Source: CAZNDN01 sp964571815 (GTDB lineage: Bacteria; Fibrobacterota; Chitinivibrionia; Chitinivibrionales; WJKA01). Taken from it: a DNA stretch of 44,360 nt. The position numbers and the translations under genes were made by a program. The notes beneath the pieces were generated by a model. It saw nothing but the letters and a program-made list of their open reading frames with translations, searched no databases and was not told the DNA's origin. Numbering within the stretch: the first letter of the stretch is position 1; each line of letters opens with the position of its first letter. Below are positions 1-8,440 of the stretch, in pieces. Where the stretch lies: assembly GCA_964571815.1 (NCBI GenBank), contig CAZNDN010000021.1, forward strand, positions 1 to 44,360, written 5' to 3'.

Positions 1-284
1 TGCTCGACCGGCACAACGTTGCCTTCGGCTTCGCCAACAAGCTCCCCGACCGTGTGCTGTACCGGTACCTGGTCGAAGAGTGCATTCCCCACGAGACGGT
101 CACCCAGGCCACGCAGGCCGGCTTCACCTGGACACTGGACGGGTGCGACGGATCCTGCGAGGAGTGTTTCCAGAAAGACTACTGCCCCACGGCCGAGGAG
201 ATACTCAACGATAATGAGGATCCGGATATTGCCCCGGCCGACGATTCCGGCGGGGACGACCACGACCCGATTATTCCGTTTTGA
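1..284 (+). CDS. C-terminal fragment of unknown Cys-rich protein
   Basis: Open frame entering from the left edge (codons in phase with base 3) and ending at TGA 282-284. About 93 residues are visible. The tail holds a Cys cluster with spacing CX3CX2CX5C (CDGSCEECFQKDYC), which could bind an iron-sulfur cluster or zinc, followed by an acidic, Asp-rich end. An internal GTG at 54 is possible as a start, but the upstream codons read as ordinary protein in the same frame, so the gene most likely began before the window. I do not recognise the family. The Cys spacing is seen; metal binding is inference. Confidence 0.6.
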   Translation, partial: LDRHNVAFGFANKLPDRVLYRYLVEECIPHETVTQATQAGFTWTLDGCDGSCEECFQKDYCPTAEEILNDNEDPDIAPADDSGGDDHDPIIPF

Positions 285-344
285 GGGGGTTTTCGGGCAG
301 TTCCTCCTGAGCGTAGTATCCGTCATAGGACCAGGTGAATGTAA

Positions 345-528
345 AACAGTCACGCACTCTTCCTCATCCGTTCCAACGAATGGGCCGGCAAGGACTATTC
401 TGAGAGCGGAAGCTCCGAGAAGCCGCTGAAGCGCATCGCGGTACCTGCGCCGGGACGTGACAAGCTGTTGCTCTTTGATGAATCGGGCAGGCCTTCGCTC
501 CCGGGATTAACCTCATGTCGGGAGAAGT
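345..528 (+). other. coding-like tract without a start codon
   Basis: Between the first gene and murB, one frame stays open from just after a TAA at 342 and has a composition like the real genes here (mostly G/C third positions, balanced residues, e.g. FLIRSNEWAGKDY and KRIAVPAPGRDK). No ATG, GTG or TTG lies before about 465, and the frame runs on into murB in the wrong phase. It may be a relic of a frameshifted or truncated gene, or chance. No function can be given. Confidence 0.25.
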
Positions 529-1473
529 ATGAACCAATCGAGCGCACTGGACCGTTTTTTTGCATCGCATGCGGTGGGCGAGGTGGTGCGTGGGGAGCCC
601 CTGGCTCGTCATACCTCCTACCGGGTGGGAGGGCCGGCCGACTATTTCGTGGTACCGGAGCATACTGAAGGCTTGAAGGAGCTTCTGGGCTTCTGCGGGC
701 AGCAGGGGGTGGCTGTGTTTCTGCTCGGTGATGGCGCCAATGTGCTGGTAAGCGACGCGGGATTCCGGGGGGTGGTGATTTCGATGAGCGGCGGGTTCGG
801 GTATGTTGAGCGTCTTGAGGGAAATCGTGTTCGCGCCGGCGCGGGGGTATCGGTGCGCAGGCTGGTGCGTTTCTGTGAGGAGCGCGGCCTGGGAGGGCTG
901 GAGGGTCTGGCCGGCATTCCGGGCACGGTCGGCGGGGCGCTGGTGATGAACGCGGGCGCGGCCCACGGGGAGATCGGCGACCGGGTGCACAGCGTGGCGG
1001 CGCTGGACTCGGATTTTGTTGAGCGCCGGTTTTCCCGGGAGGAAATCGGGTTTTCCTACCGCGCCGCTCCGTTGCTGCGCGGGACGGTCGTACTCGAGTG
1101 CGTCTTCGAGCTTGAGGAAGCTTCCCGGGAGGAGCTTGGGCGCGTGAGACGGGAGCTGCTGGCGCGCCGCGCACAACGCCAGCCGCTGAAGTATCCATCG
1201 TGCGGGAGCGTCTTCAAACGGCCTCCCGGCCGCTACGCCGGCGCCCTGGTGGAGCAGGCCGGATTGAAGGGCATGCGGATCGGCGGGGCCATGATCTCGG
1301 AGAAGCATGCGGGGTTTATCGTCAATCTCGGCGATGCGACGGCGCGCGATATCGTTGCGTTGATCCGGCTTGCGCAAGTGCGGGTCAGGGAGAAGTTCGG
1401 GGTGGAGCTGGAGCCGGAGGTGCGATTTCTGGGTTTCGAACAATCTCCGGTATCCGGCGGAGAGGGGCGATGA
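529..1473 (+). CDS. murB: UDP-N-acetylenolpyruvoylglucosamine reductase
   Basis: 314 residues, full length for MurB. This cytoplasmic FAD enzyme reduces enolpyruvyl-UDP-GlcNAc to UDP-MurNAc with NADPH in peptidoglycan precursor synthesis. Seen: the FAD-binding segment HTSYRVGGPADYF near residue 25, LLGDGANVLVSD near 66, GLEGLAGIPGTVGGALVMNAG near 125, the catalytic-serine segment PSCGSVFKRP near 224, and the C-terminal catalytic-Glu region ELEPEVRFLG. The short spacing between the last two blocks fits type II MurB. The ATG at 529 follows GGGAGAAG at good spacing. Its TGA overlaps the ATG of the next gene (ATGA at 1470), so the two are probably cotranscribed. The usual mur cluster partners are not next to it. 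Confidence 0.95.
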   Translation: MNQSSALDRFFASHAVGEVVRGEPLARHTSYRVGGPADYFVVPEHTEGLKELLGFCGQQGVAVFLLGDGANVLVSDAGFRGVVISMSGGFGYVERLEGNRVRAGAGVSVRRLVRFCEERGLGGLEGLAGIPGTVGGALVMNAGAAHGEIGDRVHSVAALDSDFVERRFSREEIGFSYRAAPLLRGTVVLECVFELEEASREELGRVRRELLARRAQRQPLKYPSCGSVFKRPPGRYAGALVEQAGLKGMRIGGAMISEKHAGFIVNLGDATARDIVALIRLAQVRVREKFGVELEPEVRFLGFEQSPVSGGEGR

Positions 1474-2405
1474 GAGCACGGCTTCTCGATTCGATCCGGG
1501 CGTTTCTGTTCGTGGCGGTCCTGGCGGGCGCGACGGAGTCGGGAGACCCGTTTGTGCTCAGCGCCGTATACAAGGTTCCTTCGGTCAAACAGATGTCGGG
1601 TATCGACGTGCTCGCGGAGGGGCGCGACACGGTCCGCTGCGTGGTGGTCTCGGACAAGGCCGACGTACTGAGGGAGCTGCGCGTGCCGGTGACGACGGTT
1701 GCTCCGGATACGGAGCGGACGCTGACCTCGCGGGTGCTCAGGCGAATCCCCGGCGCCGTCGATCTCGAGGGCGTGGCCGTGGCGCCCGGCGGGGATGTGG
1801 TGTGGGCATGCACCGAGCAGGGCTCCAACACGCTGTCGCGGCTGTACCGTGTGCCGCTCGATCCACGGAAGCCGGTCAGGAGCTTTGCACTGGATTCAAT
1901 CCTCACGGTCAAGAACAACGGGGCCGAGAGTGTTGCGGTTGTTGAGGTCGACGGTGCCACGGAGTTGTGGGTTGGACGGGAGCGGATTATCCCGCCCCTG
2001 AGCATCCCGCCGGTCTATCGATACGCGGTGGAGGACGGAGGGAAGAGGATTCGGTTGATCGGCTCCTTCCGTCTCGGCGTCCCGATTCACCGCACCCAGA
2101 GCGGCATGAACTACGATCCCCTCAACGACTGTGTCTGGATTCTCAGCCGCGAGCTGCACTACGTATTTGCGGTCAGGGTGTCGTCGGCTACAGGCTCCGG
2201 CGTTGTCAATGCCGATTCGCTTTCGTTCGGCTACGCCTGGGACGAGCTTCTCCACGGGCCGTCGCTGCCCGGGATGGCCGAAGGGGTTGCCTGTGACTCG
2301 CTGGGAAATATGTTTGTCGTGTTCGACAACAACCGGATGGCTGTCGGGCTGGACAGCACGGCAACAAGTGCCGACTCGCGCCTGATGGTACTTCGACGGC
2401 GGTGA
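1470..2405 (+). CDS. secreted SdiA-regulated/phytase-esterase-like beta-propeller protein
   Basis: 311 residues; the start ATG overlaps the murB stop. The N-terminus has a basic head and a hydrophobic stretch (AFLFVAVLAGA, residues 11-21), so export to the periplasm is likely. The body has recurring propeller-like blades: DLEGVAVAPGGDVVW near 92, LWVGRERI near 166, MNYDPLNDCVWILSRE near 213 and MAEGVACDSLGNMFVVFD near 270. These resemble the EGVAxDxxGNxYVVSE blades of SdiA-regulated (YjiK-like) and phytase-esterase-like proteins. No catalytic residues can be assigned. Coupling to murB hints at an envelope role, but that is inference. It converges on the pfk gene with only 22 bp between the two stops. 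Confidence 0.7.
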   Translation: MRARLLDSIRAFLFVAVLAGATESGDPFVLSAVYKVPSVKQMSGIDVLAEGRDTVRCVVVSDKADVLRELRVPVTTVAPDTERTLTSRVLRRIPGAVDLEGVAVAPGGDVVWACTEQGSNTLSRLYRVPLDPRKPVRSFALDSILTVKNNGAESVAVVEVDGATELWVGRERIIPPLSIPPVYRYAVEDGGKRIRLIGSFRLGVPIHRTQSGMNYDPLNDCVWILSRELHYVFAVRVSSATGSGVVNADSLSFGYAWDELLHGPSLPGMAEGVACDSLGNMFVVFDNNRMAVGLDSTATSADSRLMVLRRR

Positions 2406-2427
2406 ATTGCGCGGGGAGGGGCGGGGT

Positions 2428-3558
2428 TCAGTCTCCCAGGCAGGTGGACACCCGTCGCGCGGTTTGAATCCAGTTGTGGTCCGGAGGAATCAGTTTCTTG
2501 TTTCCCGCTACCTTTTCGAGGGCAACGGGCTCGGTTGTTTCGCCGCGCGCGGCGATCATGACTCCGTGAGTTTCCCGCGCGAGCGCTTCGGCGCACGAGG
2601 TGCCCAGCCGGGTGGCGAGAATGCGGTCGCCGGCCGATGGGGTACCGCCGCGCTGGAGATGTCCCAGGATGGTCAGGCGGCACTCCAGACCGGTCATTTC
2701 CTGCAGCTTGCGGGTGAGATCGACGGTGTGGTTGACGTGTTCGGCATGAAACTTCTCCAGTTTCGAGGATGCCTTGGCTTTGTCGCTCTTGCCTTTGGCC
2801 CGGTTCTTGCCGGCAACCAGCTCTTCGATACGTGAAGCCTGGTCAACCGACATCGCTCCTTCGGCTACCGCGACGATACTGAAATTCTTGCCGCGCCGCG
2901 ACCGCCGCAGGATGGCTTCGCTTACCGTTTCGAGCCGGTAGGGAATTTCCGGAATCAGGATAACATCGGCCCCCCCCGCCATGCCGGCTCCGAGTGCCAG
3001 CCACCCGGAACGGTGGCCCATGACTTCCACGACAATAATTCTCCCGTGGCTCATGGCCGTGGAGTGCAGTCGGTCGATAGCGTCGGTGACGATTCCCATT
3101 GCCGTATCGAACCCGAAGGATACGTCGGTGAGGGCGACATCGTTGTCGATTGTCTTGGGCAGGGTGACGACGTTGAGGCCGGCCTGCTTGAGGCGCAGGG
3201 TGTTTTTCTGCGTGCCGCCTCCGCCGATGCACACGAGCGCGTCGAGATGGTGCCGGTGGTAGGTTTCCACGGCCGCGCTTACCATGTTGCGGACCTTGCC
3301 CCCGATCGGCATCCGGTGCGGTTTGTCACGGCTGGTTCCGAGTATCGTGCCGCCGTCGGTGAGAATGCCCGAGAGGCGGTTCCGCTCCAGCTCGATGGTG
3401 CGGTCGTGCACCAGCCCCCGGAACCCGTCGCGGAACCCGATCACGTGCATGCCGAAGCATTCCTGTGCGGCCCGGGCCGTCCCGCGGATGGCCGCGTTCA
3501 GACCGGGACAGTCTCCTCCGCTGGTCAGTATTCCTATTTGTTTGTGTTTGCCGGGCAC
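2428..3558 (-). CDS. pfkA: 6-phosphofructokinase, mixed-substrate (group III-like) type
   Basis: 376 residues. Phosphorylates fructose 6-phosphate in glycolysis. Seen: GILTSGGDCPGLNAAIRG at 9-26, TDGGTILGTSR near 67, PKTIDNDVALTDVSFGFDTA near 133 (catalytic Asp region), the fructose-6-phosphate motif VEVMGHRSGWLALG near 175, and ILGHLQRGGTPSAGDR near 297. The donor-site loop reads CIGGGGTQKN where the classical ATP enzyme has GGDGS, and Lys replaces the Gly before TIDND; both differ from the E. coli enzyme, so ATP versus pyrophosphate use cannot be settled by eye. A Lys-rich insert (GKNRAKGKSDKAK) lies near residue 248. Single gene, convergent with the propeller gene. Confidence 0.9.
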   Translation of the reverse strand: MPGKHKQIGILTSGGDCPGLNAAIRGTARAAQECFGMHVIGFRDGFRGLVHDRTIELERNRLSGILTDGGTILGTSRDKPHRMPIGGKVRNMVSAAVETYHRHHLDALVCIGGGGTQKNTLRLKQAGLNVVTLPKTIDNDVALTDVSFGFDTAMGIVTDAIDRLHSTAMSHGRIIVVEVMGHRSGWLALGAGMAGGADVILIPEIPYRLETVSEAILRRSRRGKNFSIVAVAEGAMSVDQASRIEELVAGKNRAKGKSDKAKASSKLEKFHAEHVNHTVDLTRKLQEMTGLECRLTILGHLQRGGTPSAGDRILATRLGTSCAEALARETHGVMIAARGETTEPVALEKVAGNKKLIPPDHNWIQTARRVSTCLGD

Positions 3559-3672
3559 GAAATCCTCCCGCGGTGTGGTGCTGAGAATGGAGTGAAGAGG
3601 GATCGGAGGTGACGGTTCACGACAGGGCCTCCACCGGCCGCGGCCGCGGCTTCCCGGGGCGACCGCAGAAAG

Positions 3673-3705
3673 CCCCCCTGAAGGCTTTTCGCCGGTTCAG
3701 GGGGG
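3673..3705 (-). terminator. intrinsic terminator after the 3768-4823 lipoprotein gene
   Basis: Perfect 10-bp inverted repeat, CCCCCCTGAA at 3673-3682 and TTCAGGGGGG at 3696-3705, with a 13-base loop. Read on the minus strand the stem is followed by CTTTCT. It sits 63 bp past the stop of the lipoprotein gene and before the phosphofructokinase start, so it should separate the two transcripts. Confidence 0.65.
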
Positions 3706-3767
3706 CGGATTACCGGCGGTGAGTGCGTATCTCACCGCGCGCGGACAGGCGTAATTAACTCTCGGAC

Positions 3768-4823
3768 TCAGAGATACTTTTCGCTGTAATGCTTTCCGTA
3801 TTCCGTGTCGTGGTCGAACACCAGCTTTTCGATCGGTGCTTTCGGGCTCGGGAAAAGCAGCACCATGTTCTTGCACTCGTGTTCCTGATCGAGTATCTCC
3901 TTTGAGATCCGGGAGCCCGGCCGTGCCTGGTACCGGTTGCCTTCTTCATCGACCAGATAGAAGTTCTTGGGCCACAGCCGGAGCGGGTTGTACGAGTAGT
4001 TGTAGATGTTTGCGGTGAGGCTGACCCCGCCCCCCGACCGCTTGACTCTTTCCACGGCCATGAGGATATCGTACTTGTTGATGAGCTTGTAGATATTGGT
4101 GTCGGGCTTGTCTTCGATGACGGCGTCGTAGGCCGAATACACATTAACGTTTTTGTCCCGGATCTTCTCCCGCAGCTCCATCGCTTCGGTGTTTTCGGGG
4201 TCGAAATGAAGGGCGAGATTGGCGTAGTACTCGGCGCGAATCATGTCTTCGGTGTTGTCTTTGGTCTCCTGTGCCATCTCGTAGTATTCGTTGGCGAGAT
4301 CCACGTTTTCCTGGACATACCGGTCGACGAGGCTTGTTTTCTGTTGCTGGAGCTGGGCGTGGCCTCCGGGCAGGTTGAGTGCCTTGTCCATGAACTTCAT
4401 GGCCAGAAACATCTGATCTCGTACCCTGGCTGAATCGGCGAGGCGCCCCAGGAACGATCCGTACTGGTGCACCAGGTCGGGATTGACGTCGGAGGTGAGC
4501 AGGGTGTCGATGTCTCTGACGAAAAGGTCGAGCGCATCCATGGATGCCGTGGCTTCATCGAGGATGAGATTTCCTCGAATCAGGGTGGCTTCGATGAAGC
4601 GGTTGCGCAGCTTGTTGTTGATTCTGCTTTTGTCGTCGTAGTGCTTCACCGCCTCGAGGTAATACTTATAGGCGGTTTTGTTGAGTCGCCGCTTCTCGGC
4701 GCCGGAGGCTTTGGTTGCCTTCTCGAATGCCTGATGGCCTCGCGATTCCAGAGAGCCGGTGCCGCATGAAACGAGCAGCATCAAAACGCTTAAGCCTACT
4801 GCCGAACGAATAAGGTACTTCAT
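3768..4823 (-). CDS. tetratricopeptide-like lipoprotein of unknown function
   Basis: 351 residues. The frame is open further upstream, but ATG 4823 is preceded by GGGAGG and starts a standard lipoprotein signal: MKYLIRSAVGLSVLMLLVSC, lipobox LVSC with the lipid-bearing Cys at 20. Residues about 30-225 are helical and charged, with TPR-like periodicity (ATKASGAEKRRLNKTAYKYY, EYYANLALHFDPENTEAM). After about 230 the sequence turns beta-rich (GVSLTANIYNYSYNPLRLW, FYLVDEEGNRYQ), like the Ig-like telokin domain found on many lipoproteins. Likely anchored to the inner leaflet of the outer membrane or to the inner membrane. It is divergent from the CCA enzyme gene and followed by the terminator at 3673-3705. 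Function unknown. Confidence 0.75.
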   Translation of the reverse strand: MKYLIRSAVGLSVLMLLVSCGTGSLESRGHQAFEKATKASGAEKRRLNKTAYKYYLEAVKHYDDKSRINNKLRNRFIEATLIRGNLILDEATASMDALDLFVRDIDTLLTSDVNPDLVHQYGSFLGRLADSARVRDQMFLAMKFMDKALNLPGGHAQLQQQKTSLVDRYVQENVDLANEYYEMAQETKDNTEDMIRAEYYANLALHFDPENTEAMELREKIRDKNVNVYSAYDAVIEDKPDTNIYKLINKYDILMAVERVKRSGGGVSLTANIYNYSYNPLRLWPKNFYLVDEEGNRYQARPGSRISKEILDQEHECKNMVLLFPSPKAPIEKLVFDHDTEYGKHYSEKYL

Positions 4824-4907
4824 TGAGCGCCTCCCGCCTTTGCTGAAATGAAATGGTTCCTCTTCTCTTTGGAGAATGCATTCCTCCCCGCCTGTGATCC
4901 ACCATAT

Positions 4908-4937
4908 AAGATGTGTTATTTCCCCATTAGTTGTCAA
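4908..4937 (-). promoter_or_regulatory. possible sigma-70-type promoter for the lipoprotein gene
   Basis: On the minus strand a perfect -35 hexamer TTGACA lies at 4937-4932, with a weak -10 candidate CATCTT at 4913-4908 after an 18-bp spacer. A better-looking TTATAT (4909-4904) is too far away (22 bp). It lies in the AT-richest part of the divergent spacer, about 85 bp upstream of ATG 4823. Confidence 0.3.
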
Positions 4938-5066
4938 CAATGACGGTGCCGGGGGCCCCCTCGGGCGGACCGCCGGCGCTTGATTTGCACCCGTGAAGCC
5001 CTTCGGCGGACGGGCAGGGGATATTTTTTGATGGTTTTCTTTTTCCTTTGCCGGAGCGGATCACGG

Positions 5067-6425
5067 ATGGTTTTGCGGGAGAGCGGCCTGAAAGAACGGG
5101 CGGCGCGAAGCATCGCCGGGCGGTTGATCGACCACGGGCACCAGGCTTTCTTTGCCGGAGGATACGTGCGCGACCGGCTTCTGTACGGCACCGCTTCGGG
5201 CGACATCGACATAGCCACCAGCGCCTCCCCCCAACAGATTGCATCATTGTTCAGTCGGGTACGGGGTGTCGGCGAGCATTTCGGTGTGATGCTGGTGATC
5301 GAGGAAGGGATTGCCTTCGAAGTGGCGACGTTCCGCACCGATGTCGGTACGCGGGACGGCCGGCATCCGGAGCGTGTGGAGTTCACGGATGCGCGGCACG
5401 ATGCGTTGCGGAGGGATTTCACGATCAACGCCCTCTTTCTGGATCCGGCCGCGGATACGGTGATCGACTACGCGGGCGGACGCGAGGACCTCGATGCCGG
5501 GGTGGTCAGGGCGGTGGGCCGGGCCGATCGACGGTTTCGGGAGGACTACCTGCGACTTCTGCGGGCGGTTCGGTTCGCCGCTCAGCTTCAATTCCGGATC
5601 GACGATGAAACGTGGCGGGCGCTGGCCGCGTGCGCTGATGGTATACGGAGCATTTCTCCCGAGCGGATCTTCCAGGAGCTGCAACGAATGCTCACCGGGG
5701 CCGACCCCGCACGGGCCGTCGAACTGCTTCACCGATCCGGCCTGCTGGGTATCGTTCTTCCGGAGGTCGAGGCGACCGTGGGAGTGGAGCAGCCGGGAGA
5801 GTTTCATCCGGAGGGAGACGTATTCACGCATACCGTGAAGGCGCTGGGGCTGCTCAACCGGCGTTCGCCGGTGTGTGCCTGGGCCGTATTGCTGCACGAC
5901 ATAGGAAAGCCTCCGACCTTCCGGCGGGCCGATCGCATTCGTTTCGACAACCATAACCGTGTCGGCGCTTCGATGGCGGTCGCGGTTCTCAAGCGTCTCC
6001 GGGCGTCGAGCGCGCTGATAGAGAACGTGCGCGCATGCGTCGACAACCACATGAATTTCATGCACGTGCGGAACATGCGCCTCTCGACGTTGCGCAGGCT
6101 CCTGGCGCGTCCGACGTTCGAAGACGAGCTGGAGCTGCATCGGGTCGACTGCGGTGCAAGTCACGGCGACCTGGACAACTACCGGTTCCTGTGTGAGAAG
6201 CACCGGGAATTTGCACGGGAGGGTGTGAAGCCGCGTCCGTTGCTGCGGGGAAGAGACTTGATCGGGCTGGGGCTCAAACCCGGGCCGATATTCGGCGAAA
6301 TTCTTGATGCGGCGTACGATCTGCAGTTGGAGCGAAGCGTACGCACGCGCGAAGAGGCCCTCGATGCCGCACGGAGGCTGGCGCGTGAGCGGGGAGCCGA
6401 GGGGGATGTGTCGAGCGAGGGGTGA
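5067..6425 (+). CDS. cca: CCA tRNA nucleotidyltransferase with HD domain
   Basis: 452 residues from ATG 5067 (GGAG about ten bases upstream); an ATG at 5031 in the same frame is the alternative. Class II nucleotidyltransferase adding or repairing the tRNA 3' CCA. Seen: the GGYVRDRLL motif near 30, the metal-binding DIDIATSA near 45, RRDFTINALFLDP near 115, REDYLRLLRAVRFAAQL near 155 and ERIFQEL near 197. A C-terminal HD phosphohydrolase-like domain follows: HTVKALGLL near 257, then AWAVLLHDIGKP near 271. The HD domain is as in enterobacterial Cca, but the fusion also occurs in proteins annotated as poly(A) polymerase; a CCA versus poly(A) split needs a tree. The gene is closely followed by the hairpin at 6534. 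Confidence 0.88.
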   Translation: MVLRESGLKERAARSIAGRLIDHGHQAFFAGGYVRDRLLYGTASGDIDIATSASPQQIASLFSRVRGVGEHFGVMLVIEEGIAFEVATFRTDVGTRDGRHPERVEFTDARHDALRRDFTINALFLDPAADTVIDYAGGREDLDAGVVRAVGRADRRFREDYLRLLRAVRFAAQLQFRIDDETWRALAACADGIRSISPERIFQELQRMLTGADPARAVELLHRSGLLGIVLPEVEATVGVEQPGEFHPEGDVFTHTVKALGLLNRRSPVCAWAVLLHDIGKPPTFRRADRIRFDNHNRVGASMAVAVLKRLRASSALIENVRACVDNHMNFMHVRNMRLSTLRRLLARPTFEDELELHRVDCGASHGDLDNYRFLCEKHREFAREGVKPRPLLRGRDLIGLGLKPGPIFGEILDAAYDLQLERSVRTREEALDAARRLARERGAEGDVSSEG

Positions 6426-6533
6426 AGCGGCGCGATTCGGCGCCGGAGGCGGGGCCGCCGAAAAGGCGGAAATCACTTGTGCTGCCCGGTGAGTATGATG
6501 TATCTTCCATAGATTACATCGGGGCGTGCATTG

Positions 6534-6553
6534 ACGGGCGAAAGCCCGTTTTT
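6534..6553 (+). terminator. intrinsic terminator or attenuator ahead of the rimP-nusA operon
   Basis: Compact stem ACGGGC/GCCCGT closed by a GAAA tetraloop and followed by TTTTT (6549-6553): a textbook factor-independent terminator. It stands 110 bases after cca and 53 bases before rimP. It either ends the cca transcript or sits in the rimP-nusA leader as an attenuator; the sequence alone does not decide. Confidence 0.75.
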
Positions 6554-6606
6554 CGTATGAACCGCACGTTTTCGGCAACGGCTTGCGGCGGAGGGAAGAG
6601 GACGGC

Positions 6607-7056
6607 ATGGAGGAGCGCATTCGGGAATTGATTCATTCGCGAATCGACGCCCTGGGATACGAAACCGTTGATGTGCGGTATTTCCGCGGCCGTCCCCGCG
6701 CCACGCTTCGGGTGGTTGTCGACGCCGACGACGGCGTGAGTGTGGGTGATTGCGAGCGGATCAGCCGGGAGCTTTCGATGGTCCTGGATGTGGAGGGTTT
6801 TTCCCGGAGGCCCTATGCTCTGGAGGTATCGTCGCCGGGTGTCGACCGTCCGCTTCGTACCGAGCGGGACTTCCGGCGCAATCTCGGGCGGAGCGTTCGC
6901 GTTCACCTGAAGCAGTCCGCGGGGGGGCGCACCTGCGTTGAGGGAGAGCTTCTCGGCTGCGCGGAAGGGTGTATCGAGGTAGGGACGCGGAAAGGGACGG
7001 AGCGTATCGTGCTGCGTGACATTCACAAGTGCAAGGTGGAGCCGGCATTCAAATGA
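6607..7056 (+). CDS. rimP: ribosome maturation factor RimP
   Basis: 149 residues. Binds the 30S subunit late in assembly. Seen: an N-terminal alpha/beta domain with LGYETVDVRYFRG near 16 and VVVDADDGVSVGDCERISRELS near 37, the family signature YALEVSSPGVDRPL near 73, and a C-terminal SH3-like barrel ending DIHKCKVEPAF. ATG 6607 is chosen because it follows an AG-rich ribosome-binding stretch; an in-frame ATG at 6583 would add eight charged residues. First gene of the conserved rimP-nusA-infB block, 22 bp before nusA. Confidence 0.93.
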   Translation: MEERIRELIHSRIDALGYETVDVRYFRGRPRATLRVVVDADDGVSVGDCERISRELSMVLDVEGFSRRPYALEVSSPGVDRPLRTERDFRRNLGRSVRVHLKQSAGGRTCVEGELLGCAEGCIEVGTRKGTERIVLRDIHKCKVEPAFK

Positions 7057-7078
7057 TTTCGGGAAGGACGGGGCGCAC

Positions 7079-8440
7079 ATGAAGGGGAAGAAAAAAAAGG
7101 AAGCGACGCGCGAGCTGGATATTGTCGGTGCTCTTTCGACGATAGCCAAGGAGAAGAGTGTCGGCATGGATCTGGTGGTGGATTCGCTCAAGGATGCACT
7201 TGCCGGCGGTGCGCGCAGGTACCTGGGAATACCGGTCAATGTCGAGGTGGAAATCGACCGGGAGAAGGGAACCATCGAGGTGTACGCTCGCCGGACCGTG
7301 GTGCGGGAAGTGGAAGATCCCGAAAACGAGATCAGCCTGGAGGAAGCCAAGCAGGTGGATCCCGAGCTTGAGGTCGGCGATGAGTTGATACAGGATCTTG
7401 ACATCGACATGTTCGGTCGCAGTGCTATTCAGACGGCCAAGCAGGTAATTGTGCAGCGGGTGCGCGAGGCCGAGCGGGAACGTGTCTTCGAGGATTACGG
7501 CGAGCGGGTCGGCGAGCTGGTGACCGGGACCGTGCAGCAGATAGACAAGGGCAATATCCTGGTGAACCTGGGCCGGGTGGAGGCGCAGCTTCCCTACCGC
7601 GAGCAGATACGCAAGGAACGCTACCGTCAGGGGGACACGATTCGGGCGTGTATCGTGGAAGTGCGCAACAACGCCAAGGGACCCCAGGTGATCATCTCGC
7701 GAACGTCGCCGGATTTTCTTGCGCGGCTTTTTGAGCTGGAAGTGCCCGAGATTTTCGACAAGACGGTCCGCATCGTCCGCGTGGTACGGGATCCGGGTCA
7801 CCGCTCGAAGATAGCCGTGACCACTTCGGACGAACGGGTGGATCCCGTAGGCGCCTGTGTGGGTATGCGCGGGAATCGCGTCCAGGCGATTGTCAGGGAG
7901 CTTTCCAACGAACGCATTGACATTATCAACTGGACGACCGAGCTGTCGACGCTGGTGCGGCGGGTGTTTTCGCCCGCGGAGATCAAGCGGGTGATTCCGG
8001 TGGGAGAGACCAGGCTGGTGGCGGTCGTGAGGGAAGAGGACCTGGCGCAGGCTATCGGGCGGGAAGGCCAGAACATTCGTCTCGCCTCGCGGCTTCTTGA
8101 TCGGGAGATCGATGTGTACGGCGACGAGGAATTCGCCGAGATGACCGATGAGCAGAAGGAGGAAGCGCTGGCCGAGCCTCCGGAGGAGGTCGAGGAAGAG
8201 GGTGCGGAGGGTGAGGAAGCCGGTGGGGAGCGGGAAGAAGGCGTGGAAGGAGAATCGGGGGCTGAAGCACCAGTGGAGAATGAGGGTGCTGAGGGTGACG
8301 AGGGAAACGGCGACGGTGAGGTCTCGGCCGGGGGGAGCGAAGAGAAGGGAAGTGCGGAAGAGGGGAATGCGGTCCGGGAGGGTGCGCCCGGCGGGGCAGG
8401 GATCGGGACGGAGGCGGAGGACAATGACCGGCCCGGCTGA
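7079..8440 (+). CDS. nusA: transcription termination/antitermination factor NusA
   Basis: 453 residues from ATG 7079. Binds RNA polymerase and nascent RNA and modulates pausing, termination and antitermination. Seen: NusA N-terminal domain (about 10-125), S1 domain starting YGERVGELVTGTVQQID near 138, KH1 with GACVGMRGNRVQAIV near 256, and KH2 with AIGREGQNIRLASRLL near 324. After about residue 345 the protein becomes a roughly 105-residue tail made mostly of Glu, Gly, Ala and Asp instead of the helical acidic repeats of the E. coli protein. The start is Lys-rich (MKGKKKKEATREL). The small ylxR and ylxQ genes often found between nusA and infB are absent. Confidence 0.95.
   Translation: MKGKKKKEATRELDIVGALSTIAKEKSVGMDLVVDSLKDALAGGARRYLGIPVNVEVEIDREKGTIEVYARRTVVREVEDPENEISLEEAKQVDPELEVGDELIQDLDIDMFGRSAIQTAKQVIVQRVREAERERVFEDYGERVGELVTGTVQQIDKGNILVNLGRVEAQLPYREQIRKERYRQGDTIRACIVEVRNNAKGPQVIISRTSPDFLARLFELEVPEIFDKTVRIVRVVRDPGHRSKIAVTTSDERVDPVGACVGMRGNRVQAIVRELSNERIDIINWTTELSTLVRRVFSPAEIKRVIPVGETRLVAVVREEDLAQAIGREGQNIRLASRLLDREIDVYGDEEFAEMTDEQKEEALAEPPEEVEEEGAEGEEAGGEREEGVEGESGAEAPVENEGAEGDEGNGDGEVSAGGSEEKGSAEEGNAVREGAPGGAGIGTEAEDNDRPG

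Noticed and set aside
6477..6506. Promoter TTGTGC-N18-TATCTT before rimP
   Set aside because: Both hexamers are weak and a promoter there would read straight into the terminator at 6534; kept only as a possibility within the attenuator finding.
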